Source: Hyphomicrobiales bacterium
GTDB taxonomy: Bacteria > Pseudomonadota > Alphaproteobacteria > Rhizobiales > UBA4765
DNA length: 6,832 nt
Direction of reading: 5' to 3'
NCBI GenBank assembly: GCA_027487195.1
Contig: JAIYEB010000061.1
Span: 1-6,832, forward strand
The notes beneath the pieces are model-generated. The model was not told the origin of the DNA. It was given only the letters and a program-made list of their open reading frames with translations, and ran no database searches. Below, one piece after another: positions 1 to 5,259 of this stretch. A program made the translations under genes and the position numbers. Numbering within the stretch: the first letter of the stretch is position 1; every line of letters starts with the position of its first letter.

Positions 1-443
1 ATGACGCCAAGCTCGGCCGCTGTGGCCTGGAGCGCTGCGGCAAAGGGCACGGGATAGCCGCGCTTGACCAGAGCCGGGATCATGATCGCGCCAATGGCAA
101 AGGTCGTTGCAACGGAAGAGCCGGAGATCGCTGCAAAGATCATGCAGGCAACGACACAGGTTGCGGCAAGGCCGCCCTGAACACCGCCGACGAGCGAACG
201 GGCAAACTCGACCAGCCGGCGCGAGATCCCACCGACATCCATCACATTGCCAGCGAGGATAAAGAACGGGATCGCGGCCAGTGGAAACCGGTCAAGGCCA
301 ATGAAGGCCTGCTGCGCCATGACGATCAGCGGGAAATTGGTGTAGCCCGCCATGCCAACAATGGCCGCAAGGCCAATGGCAACGGCGACCGGAACGCTGA
401 TCGCAAACAGGACCAGCATCAGCCCAAGCATAGAGCCGGTCAT
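1..443 (-). CDS. dctM: TRAP transporter large permease subunit DctM (N-terminal part, cut by window edge)
   Basis: This encodes the large membrane subunit of a tripartite ATP-independent periplasmic (TRAP) transporter, which carries the substrate across the inner membrane using an ion gradient. Only the first 147 complete residues are present; the family is usually about 425-430 residues, so most of the protein lies beyond position 1. The visible part starts with a hydrophobic helix (about residues 5-32) and has the family-typical segment PFFILAGNVM (59-68), the glycine/serine-rich AAISGSS (104-110), and an IGAIMIPALVKRGYP stretch (116-130) followed by a small-residue run. The ATG overlaps the dctQ stop by 4 bases (ATGA). 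A GGAG Shine-Dalgarno sequence lies 8 bases upstream, inside dctQ (452-455). This layout implies translational coupling of the two membrane subunits. The family call is very secure; the substrate is unknown. Confidence 0.96.
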   Translation of the reverse strand, partial: MTGSMLGLMLVLFAISVPVAVAIGLAAIVGMAGYTNFPLIVMAQQAFIGLDRFPLAAIPFFILAGNVMDVGGISRRLVEFARSLVGGVQGGLAATCVVACMIFAAISGSSVATTFAIGAIMIPALVKRGYPVPFAAALQATAAELGV

Positions 444-940
444 ACGGCGGTCTCCAACTCTTCGGCACGCCGATCAAAGAAATGTGCAACCGCCCCGATG
501 ATTGCAAACGCTGAACCCACCGGAATGGCGGCGTAGGCGTAGCTCATGGATATCTCAAGACCGGCCATGATCTGGAACTGGACGCGCATTGCCATGGTCC
601 AGCCAAACCAGAACAGGACAACGATCAGGACGAGGCTCGACAGGACCGATGCCGCTTCAAGCCACGCCCTGAGCTTTGGCGGCGACAAGCGGTGCGCAAG
701 GTCAATCGAGACCAGCGCGCCGTTCCTCAGTGTCACTGAAAGGCCGAGAAAGACCATCCAGATGAGGGAAGCGCGCACCAGCGCTTCCGACCAGACCGCA
801 GGTGTCGATGTCGCAAAACGCGAGATGATCTGCCAGCTGCCTGCGACCACAGCAATGGCGAGCGCAAGGCAGGCGAGGATAGTGGCAAGCCCCGTCGTCA
901 GGCGATCAAGGCGGAGGATGGCGTTGCTGAGAGCGCGCAT
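440..940 (-). CDS. dctQ: TRAP transporter small permease subunit DctQ
   Basis: This is the 166-residue small membrane subunit, which pairs with DctM and helps dock the solute-binding protein. It has four predicted transmembrane helices, at about residues 17-39, 55-72, 95-117 and 131-154. Between helices 1 and 2 it carries the family-typical R41-F...W50-S-E52 region, followed by LGLSVTLRNGALVSIDL (65-81), which matches the conserved 'flG...a.r.g.hi.id' stretch of DctQ proteins. Length is normal for the family. The ATG at 940 is the only plausible start, because an in-frame TGA lies a few codons upstream with no GTG or TTG between. The start has no purine-rich Shine-Dalgarno sequence: the 8 bases before it on the coding strand are ACCTTCCC, and before that is a perfect 11-bp hairpin. 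Initiation may therefore depend on coupling or be weak compared with dctP. The stop overlaps the dctM start. Confidence 0.95.
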   Translation of the reverse strand: MRALSNAILRLDRLTTGLATILACLALAIAVVAGSWQIISRFATSTPAVWSEALVRASLIWMVFLGLSVTLRNGALVSIDLAHRLSPPKLRAWLEAASVLSSLVLIVVLFWFGWTMAMRVQFQIMAGLEISMSYAYAAIPVGSAFAIIGAVAHFFDRRAEELETAV

Positions 941-948
941 GGGAAGGT

Positions 949-977
949 GGCGAGCCCGGCGTCAGACCGGGCTCGCC
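949..977 (-). promoter_or_regulatory. Perfect 11-bp hairpin between dctP and dctQ
   Basis: On the plus strand the arm GGCGAGCCCGG (949-959) is followed by a 7-base loop (960-966) and the exact complement CCGGGCTCGCC (967-977). It lies wholly in the 44-base gap, 7 bases after the dctP stop and 8 bases before the dctQ ATG. There is no U-run after it in the direction of transcription, so it does not look like a standard intrinsic terminator of dctP. The likely role, by inference, is to protect the 3' end of the dctP message from exonucleases and/or to reduce expression of dctQM, giving more binding protein than permease. A factor-assisted attenuator is also possible. Confidence 0.75.
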
Positions 978-984
978 CGCCGGC

Positions 985-1956
985 TCAGTTCGCGCGCCAG
1001 GCGCGGATGCGTTCGATCAATGCACCGTCGAGTTCACGGGCATAGACGGCATAGGCTGGGGCCAGAGCCGCCTGGAAGCGCGCGCGGTCGACTTCGGTAA
1101 TGACGGTCATGCCGCGACGGCGAAGCTCCTCGACGCCGGTTGCTTCATCGGATGCGACGCGATCGCGGTTGGCCTTGGCGGCTGCCTTTCCGGCCTCCAT
1201 CACGGCGGCGCGGTCAGCGGCCGACAGGCGGCCCCAGACTGCAGGTGATACAACCAGAATGGCCGGTGAGTAGACGTGGCCGGTCAGGGTGAGGTGGCGC
1301 TGGACCTGATTGAGGTTGTTGCCAAGGATGACCGGGATCGGGTTCTCCTGACCATCCACCGTGCCCTGCTGAAGGGCGGTCGTCAGTTCCGAGAAGGCCA
1401 TCGGGGTTGGCAGCGCGCCAAGCGTCTGGAAGGCGCGCATGTGCACCTGGTTTTCCATGGTGCGGACCTTGAGCCCCTGAACTTCCTCAGGTGTGCGCAC
1501 TTCGCGGCGGTTGTTCGTCAAATGGCGGAAGCCATTCTCAAGCCACGCCACGCCGATCATGCCGCGCGGCTGGAATGCTGCCAGAAGCTCATTGCCGATG
1601 GCACCATCGAGCACACCATGGGCATGGGTGCGATCACGGAACAGGAAGGGAATGTCGAGATTGCGCGAGACCGGGACGAAGTTGCCAACCGGGCCCGTCG
1701 AGGTGATGCCCGCATCAACGGTGCCGATCTGGATCGATTCCAGGACTTCGCGCTCATTGTCATTGCGCTGGATCGTGACGCGGATGCGGTTGTTCGTGAG
1801 GCGCTCAAGCGTTTCCTTGAACGCTGTCGCGCCTGCGCCATAGTGGCTGTTCACAGGAAGCGGATGCTGGATCGTGATGGTGGTCTGCGCGCTGACGGCA
1901 CCTGTCAGGCCAAGGAGCGCAGCGGCGGCAAGCGCCGCACGGCGTGTCATGGACAT
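985..1956 (-). CDS. dctP: TRAP transporter periplasmic solute-binding protein, DctP family
   Basis: This 323-residue exported protein captures the substrate in the periplasm and delivers it to DctQM. It has a signal peptide: Met-Ser-Met-Thr-Arg-Arg, a hydrophobic alanine/leucine core, and a probable cut after VSA at residue 23. The mature part follows the DctP pattern: IQHPLPVNSHYGAGA (29-43), the IQIGTVDAGITSTGP segment (75-89), NLDIPFLFRD (99-108), GLKVRTMEN (161-169) and the AFSELTTALQQGTVDGQENP block (187-206). Arg165 in GLKVRTMEN corresponds to the conserved arginine that usually binds the substrate carboxylate in this family, so an organic acid is the expected ligand; which one cannot be read from sequence. 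ATG 1956 is preferred over the ATG two codons later because GGGAG (1964-1968) sits 7 bases upstream. It is the first gene of the dctPQM operon. Confidence 0.96.
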   Translation of the reverse strand: MSMTRRAALAAAALLGLTGAVSAQTTITIQHPLPVNSHYGAGATAFKETLERLTNNRIRVTIQRNDNEREVLESIQIGTVDAGITSTGPVGNFVPVSRNLDIPFLFRDRTHAHGVLDGAIGNELLAAFQPRGMIGVAWLENGFRHLTNNRREVRTPEEVQGLKVRTMENQVHMRAFQTLGALPTPMAFSELTTALQQGTVDGQENPIPVILGNNLNQVQRHLTLTGHVYSPAILVVSPAVWGRLSAADRAAVMEAGKAAAKANRDRVASDEATGVEELRRRGMTVITEVDRARFQAALAPAYAVYARELDGALIERIRAWRAN

Positions 1957-2122
1957 GGTTATTCTCCCTAGTGGATGAGCGGACGGTTGACCCGCCTCGC
2001 CGCTGGCCTTTTGAGGCCGATGCCTGAACGTTGCACGCAGGTTGCCAGTTTGTCTACCGGGCCTTGCGTTTGGCGTGAGCGCTCATTCGGGATCCTGTTT
2101 CGAACCGACCTGATCCAGCCGC
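1957..2122 (-). promoter_or_regulatory. dctP leader and presumed promoter region
   Basis: These 166 bases separate the nitroreductase stop from the dctP start and must hold the dctPQM promoter unless the operon is read through from the nitroreductase. I could not find a convincing -35/-10 pair. Visible elements are the dctP Shine-Dalgarno GGGAG (1964-1968), a small hairpin GGCCT-TTTG-AGGCC (2005-2018, 5-bp stem), and a 10-bp palindrome TGAGCGCTCA (2076-2085) that could be a regulator site but is of a size expected by chance. No U-tailed terminator for the nitroreductase is seen. Confidence 0.45.
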
Positions 2123-2686
2123 TCAGGCGCTCCAATGCGTCACGATGGTCTCCAAAGCCGGGCGCGGGCGCTCCTGCGGAGCTTCCGCCTTCGACCCGAT
2201 ATAGACAAAGCCTGCGACCTTCTCGTCCGCCTTGATGCCAAGCACAGCCTTGGCCTCCTCGTCATAGGCAAACCAGTCTGTCAGCCAGTTCGCCGCAAAG
2301 CCCATGGCATGGGCAGCGATGCACAGGTTCATGGTTGCGGCACCCGCCGACATTTCCTGCTCCCAAACCGGAATCTTTGGATGTTCGGCGGCAGTCGAAA
2401 TCACTGCGACAACCACGGGCCCGCGCGTGAGCGAAATCCGTGTCGCTTCAATCTTCTCCGCATCCGCGCCGCGCTTGGCATGGAGGATTGCAAGTTTCTC
2501 GCCTGCTTTTGCGCGCATTGCGCCGGAATAGACAATGAAACGCCAGGGCGTGAGTTTGCCGTGATCCGGGACGCGCGATGCAATCGCCAGCATGCGTTGA
2601 AGCGCAGCATCATCCGGCCCGGGTTCCACCATGTTGCGGGCGGAGACAGAGCGTCGGGTCTCAAGCAGGTTGAGCGCATCAGGCAT
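2123..2686 (-). CDS. Nitroreductase family flavoprotein, YdjA-like
   Basis: This is a 187-residue protein of the FMN-dependent nitroreductase superfamily, closest in motif pattern to the minimal-length YdjA type. Such enzymes use NAD(P)H and a bound FMN to reduce nitroaromatics, quinones or related compounds; the natural substrate of YdjA itself is unclear. Visible family marks are LLETRRSVS (7-15, the N-terminal FMN-phosphate arginine motif), VPDHGKLTPWRFIVYSG (39-55), VWEQEMSAGAATMNL (107-121, nearly the YdjA 'WEQEMSAG' motif), AMGFAANWLTDWF (127-139) and the GFVYIGSKAE strand (159-168). The open frame continues upstream to about 3121, but that extension is compositionally unlike a nitroreductase and lies antisense to the neighbouring gene. 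The ATG at 2686 has CGGAG 6 bases upstream (GGAG at 2693-2696) and gives a family-typical N-terminus. It is divergent from the exported-protein gene and points toward dctP, 166 bases away. Confidence 0.92.
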   Translation of the reverse strand: MPDALNLLETRRSVSARNMVEPGPDDAALQRMLAIASRVPDHGKLTPWRFIVYSGAMRAKAGEKLAILHAKRGADAEKIEATRISLTRGPVVVAVISTAAEHPKIPVWEQEMSAGAATMNLCIAAHAMGFAANWLTDWFAYDEEAKAVLGIKADEKVAGFVYIGSKAEAPQERPRPALETIVTHWSA

Positions 2687-2833
2687 GGCAAACTCCGGGC
2701 AGGTCGCTAAAGGGTTGGCGTCGTTTAGCCTGAAGCCAGCCTCAGGACCAAGTGCTGCATAAGCCGCTGCACAGGCAACCCCTGTTGCGAACACAGGTTG
2801 TCGGCGATGCTTGAGGGATGGTACCACGCTGCC
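2687..2833. promoter_or_regulatory. Divergent intergenic region between nitroreductase and exported repeat protein
   Basis: This 147-base region must hold the start signals of both the nitroreductase (leftward) and the three-gene plus-strand unit (rightward). I see no clear consensus promoter for either. It contains a spaced inverted repeat GCTAAA (2706-2711) / TTTAGC (2724-2729) with a 12-base spacer, the common layout of a dimeric regulator site. It also has a hairpin-forming stretch CCTGT-tgcgaac-ACAGG (2781-2797), flanked by CAACC (2776-2780) and TTG (2798-2800), close to the rightward gene. Both are short enough to occur by chance. Confidence 0.45.
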
Positions 2834-3832
2834 ATGATCCTTCGCAGTCTTCGCGCGGCGCTTCTGCTCCTGGCAGCCCTTCCGGGTGGATTGGCGTATG
2901 GGCAGGTCCCAGCGCCCGGCGCGCCTTTGGACCTCCAGTTTCCAACCAGGCCGCAGGGGCAGGCGCCACAGCCCGCCCGTCCGCTGCCGCCCGGTACGGC
3001 AACTCCGGGCAACCCGGGCACTGCGCCCTTGCCGGCTCCCGTGCAGCAGCGGCAGCTGTTGCCGTTTGAGCAGGGAACATCGGTCCGGCTTGTGGCCATG
3101 TTTTCGGAAACCGGGCCGCAAATCCGGTCAGGCATGCTCTGGCGCATTCTGACAGACCCTCGCGAGACCAATGCACCGCCGCGACTTGTGCAGGAATCTT
3201 CCGAGGCCGAGCCAATTCTGCGGCTGCCGCCCGGAAGCTACATGGTCAATGCCTCCTATGGCCGGGCCAGCGTCACGCGCCGCGTCCAGGTGTCCCAGAT
3301 GCCCATTGCGGACAATTTTGTGCTGAATGCGGGGGCGATCCGCCTGCAGGGCAGTATTGGAGACCGGCCAATCCGTGATCCCCGGATTACATTCTCGATT
3401 GTGCAGGGTGCTGGCGGAACCGGCGCGACGGTCATTGAGGAAGTGCGCGGGAATGGCCGTGTGGTGCGTGTGCCTGTGGGTGAGTACCATGTGGTGTCGC
3501 GGTTTGGTGATGCAAACGCCGTCATGGCCGGCGATGTCCGCGTCGAGGCTGGTCGCGTGACGGACGTCACATTGTTCCATCGCGCAGCCATCATAACGCT
3601 CAAGCTTGTCAACGAGCCGGGCGGCGAGGCAACGGCGGATACGGCGTGGTCAGTGCTCACCCCTGGTGGCGACACTGTAAAGGAATTCATCGGCGCATTC
3701 CCGACCATGATCCTTGCAGCCGGAGAATACTCGGCGGTTGCGCGAAATGATGGCCGCATCTTCTCGGGCCGCTTTACCGTGGAAGCAGGGCGCGATCGCG
3801 AGGTCGAAATTCTACGCAGGGGTGGGACATGA
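2834..3832 (+). CDS. Exported protein with Pro/Gln-rich linker and three beta-type repeats, function unknown
   Basis: I do not recognise a named family. From ATG 2834 it is 332 residues: a signal peptide (MILR, hydrophobic core, probable cut near LAYG/Q at residues 20-24), a proline/glutamine/alanine-rich linker (about 25-78), then three related units of about 82 residues. Each unit has an opening strand (VRLVAM; IRLQGS; ITLKLV), a central W/F-x-I/V-L/V strand (W103, F187, W272), an 'L/V-x-x-G-x-Y' turn (G134-Y136, G216-Y218, G297-Y299) and a closing 'V/T-V-x-x-G' strand (151-153, 235-237, 314-316). These look like small periplasmic beta-sandwich domains, of the kind used for binding or as structural spacers. 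No catalytic motif or membrane anchor is seen after the signal. Earlier in-frame starts exist (TTG 2798, ATG 2807); 2834 gives the best signal peptide but has a weak Shine-Dalgarno (GAGGG 2813-2817 is 16 bases away). Its stop overlaps the DinB gene (ATGA). Confidence 0.8.
   Translation: MILRSLRAALLLLAALPGGLAYGQVPAPGAPLDLQFPTRPQGQAPQPARPLPPGTATPGNPGTAPLPAPVQQRQLLPFEQGTSVRLVAMFSETGPQIRSGMLWRILTDPRETNAPPRLVQESSEAEPILRLPPGSYMVNASYGRASVTRRVQVSQMPIADNFVLNAGAIRLQGSIGDRPIRDPRITFSIVQGAGGTGATVIEEVRGNGRVVRVPVGEYHVVSRFGDANAVMAGDVRVEAGRVTDVTLFHRAAIITLKLVNEPGGEATADTAWSVLTPGGDTVKEFIGAFPTMILAAGEYSAVARNDGRIFSGRFTVEAGRDREVEILRRGGT
3077..3814 (+). repeat. Three diverged protein-level repeats within the exported protein
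   Basis: Residues about 82-164, 166-248 and 251-327 of the exported protein align by pattern. The 'G-x-Y' turns are 82 and 81 residues apart (Gly134, Gly216, Gly297), and the aromatic core positions are 84 and 85 apart (Trp103, Phe187, Trp272). The DNA itself is not repetitive, so the duplication is old. Copies 2 and 3 share the clearer 'VEAGR..(D)V' ending (237-246 and 316-325). Confidence 0.7.
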
Positions 3833-4335
3833 TTGACCGCAGCTACATCGAGACCATGGCGCGCTACAACGCCTGGCAGAATAGCAATCTCTATGGGGCT
3901 GCCAGCACGCTCAGCGATGAGGCGCGACGGTCTGATCGCGGATCGTTCTTTCGCTCGATCCATGGCACGCTGTCGCATCTTATCTGGGGCGACACGGTCT
4001 GGCTGGCGCGATTTCAAAGTCTCGAGCTCCCAAACGTCCGGATCGAGGATTCGCCCGGTTTCATGGCCAGCTGGGATGACATGGTGAGCGCAAGGCGTGC
4101 GCTGGATCAGCGGATCAGCGAATTCGCCACGACCGTGAGTGATGCCTGGCTTGCAGGCACGATGACCTGGTTTTCCGGCGCCACCGGGCGCGAAGTGACG
4201 AAGTCACATCAGTTGCTTGTCACCCACATGTTCAACCACCAGACCCATCATCGTGGGCAGGTTCACGCCATGCTGACCGCAGCGGGTGCGCGGCCAACCG
4301 CAACCGATTTGCCGTTCATGCCAGAGGCGCTTTGA
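3829..4335 (+). CDS. DinB superfamily protein (putative metal-dependent four-helix bundle)
   Basis: This is a 168-residue cytoplasmic protein of the DinB/YfiT-like superfamily, a four-helix bundle that commonly binds a divalent metal through three histidines. Some members are thiol transferases (bacillithiol or mycothiol type); most, including this one, have no assigned reaction. Visible marks are an N-terminal YNAWQNSNL helix (13-21), SIHGTLSHLIWGDTVWLARF (43-62) and THMFNHQTHHRGQVHAML (132-149). The likely metal ligands are His50, His137 and His141, the last two in an H-x3-H pair. Length is normal for the family. The ATG overlaps the stop of the exported-protein gene by 4 bases, with AGGGG (3818-3822) 6 bases upstream, so it is probably translationally coupled. 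The next gene starts on its stop codon. The name DinB here is a fold family, not DNA polymerase IV. Confidence 0.93.
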   Translation: MIDRSYIETMARYNAWQNSNLYGAASTLSDEARRSDRGSFFRSIHGTLSHLIWGDTVWLARFQSLELPNVRIEDSPGFMASWDDMVSARRALDQRISEFATTVSDAWLAGTMTWFSGATGREVTKSHQLLVTHMFNHQTHHRGQVHAMLTAAGARPTATDLPFMPEAL

Positions 4336-5258
4336 TGGGTTTTCAGCGCAATGTGATCCTTGGCGCTCTCGTTGCAGACGCAGCCGCCATGGGGCTTCAC
4401 TGGCTCTATGATCAGTCGCGCCTTGCCGATCTTGCTGTTGCCGGACCGCTGTCTTTCCGTACGCCTGATCCGGCCGCCTACGCGGGTGTGCGCGGCTATT
4501 TCGCCCACGCAGGCAAAGGGGCAGGCGCGCCATCGCATTACGGCGAAGTCCTGCAATTCATGTTGGCCCATCTTGCGCAGCGCTCGGGCGTTTTTGAGCG
4601 CGTGGCCTATCAACAGGCCTACCGTGTCTACTTTGGACCTGGCGGCGCTTATGTCGGCTACGTCGACAGGCCGATGCGCCTGACGCTTGCAAGACTGCTC
4701 CAGATCGATCAGCCCGCCGACTATCCTGCGCGATCCGGTGCTGATGATGATCAGATCCCGGCACTGTGTGCTGTGCCGGCGCTGGTAGCGGCTGGTGCCA
4801 CGGACCATGTGGTCAGCGAGGCGGTTGCCGTGACAAATGCGAACCCGGTCGCTGAAGACGGTGCAAGGGCGCTGTCGACATCGCTGGCAGCGATCAGGGA
4901 CGGTGCTCCGCTTGGTGATGCGCTGGTCAAGGGCGCTGTTGTTTCCGGCGATCACCTGCGTCCGCTCCTCGAGCAGGCGCTGGCGCTGCCGGCATTGGAT
5001 GCGGTTGCGGCTGCGGCTCGCTTTGGCATGCCTTGCCATTTATCCCAGGCCTTGCCCGTTTCGTTCCATATCGCGGCAACGGCACGCGATCTGGCTCAGG
5101 GCGTTGAGGCCAATGTGCTGGCGGGTGGCGACAGCTGTGGCCGCGCCATGGCGCTCGGGTCCTTGCTTGGCGCAGCGCATGGTGTTCCTGAATCGCTTGT
5201 AGCGAAGCTGGCCAATCGGTCTTTGATCGAGCGAGATCTCAACCTGCTTCAGTACTGA
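4335..5258 (+). CDS. ADP-ribosylglycohydrolase-fold protein with altered metal motifs
   Basis: This 307-residue protein belongs to the ADP-ribosylglycohydrolase (DraG/ARH, J1-crystallin-like) superfamily. Classical members remove ADP-ribose from proteins using two magnesium ions. Family marks are the N-terminal ILGALVADAAAMGLHWLYD (8-26), SHYGEVLQFMLAHLA (67-81), the helical SGADDDQIPALCAVPALVAAG (134-154) and the C-terminal GGDSCGRAMALGSLLGAAHG (264-283). Classical enzymes have a T-D-D triplet near the N-terminus and G-D-T-D-T near the C-terminus. Here the first site reads SHYGE, and in the second only Asp266 remains, followed by Ser267, Cys268 and Gly269. This resembles the non-classical crystallin-like branch, so ADP-ribose removal should not be assumed. 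ATG 4335 shares one base with the DinB stop (TGATG) and has AGAGG (4323-4327) 7 bases upstream; the TTG one codon earlier is not needed. It converges on the barrel-protein gene with a 10-base tail overlap. Confidence 0.9.
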   Translation: MGFQRNVILGALVADAAAMGLHWLYDQSRLADLAVAGPLSFRTPDPAAYAGVRGYFAHAGKGAGAPSHYGEVLQFMLAHLAQRSGVFERVAYQQAYRVYFGPGGAYVGYVDRPMRLTLARLLQIDQPADYPARSGADDDQIPALCAVPALVAAGATDHVVSEAVAVTNANPVAEDGARALSTSLAAIRDGAPLGDALVKGAVVSGDHLRPLLEQALALPALDAVAAAARFGMPCHLSQALPVSFHIAATARDLAQGVEANVLAGGDSCGRAMALGSLLGAAHGVPESLVAKLANRSLIERDLNLLQY

Positions 5259-5259
5259 A
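5248..5259. repeat. 12-bp palindrome holding both convergent stop codons
   Basis: TTCAGTACTGAA is its own reverse complement. Read rightward it ends the glycohydrolase-like gene as Gln-Tyr-stop; read leftward it ends the barrel-protein gene, also as Gln-Tyr-stop. The two coding regions overlap tail to tail by 10 bases, so there is no room for a separate terminator between them. The palindrome could form a weak hairpin at the end of both messages, but it has no U-run and moderate GC content. Confidence 0.6.

Noticed and set aside
546..1100. Plus-strand open frame of 184 codons opposite dctQ and the dctP end
   Set aside because: It is the antisense shadow of clearly recognised transporter genes; its predicted protein is arginine-rich, low in recognisable motifs and crosses the intergenic hairpin.
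1276..1971. Plus-strand open frame of 231 codons opposite dctP
   Set aside because: Long antisense frames are common in high-GC DNA. dctP on the other strand matches its family end to end, and this frame shows no family pattern.
2005..2018. Small GGCCT/AGGCC hairpin as a terminator or riboswitch element
   Set aside because: The stem is only 5 bp and has no U-run on either strand; no wider conserved RNA fold was visible in the dctP leader.
2076..2085. 10-bp palindrome TGAGCGCTCA upstream of dctP as a regulator operator
   Set aside because: Several 10-bp palindromes are expected by chance in a window of this length, and nothing links it to a known regulator; kept only as a note on the leader region.
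2818..3069. Possible upstream or overlapping reading frame starting at ATG 2818 after GAGGG
   Set aside because: The GAGGG is directly against the ATG with no spacer, and the frame overlaps the exported-protein gene with an arginine- and alanine-rich product typical of a shadow.
2687..3121. N-terminal extension of the nitroreductase to about 145 extra residues
   Set aside because: The extension lies antisense to the exported-protein gene, has no nitroreductase character, and the ATG at 2686 has a good Shine-Dalgarno and a family-typical N-terminus.
3256..4017. Minus-strand open frame of 253 codons across the exported-protein and DinB genes
   Set aside because: It spans two coupled genes on the opposite strand and reads as a composition-driven shadow without motifs.
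4263..5039. Minus-strand open frame of 258 codons opposite the glycohydrolase-like gene
   Set aside because: It is an antisense shadow; the plus-strand gene has recognisable family motifs throughout this stretch.
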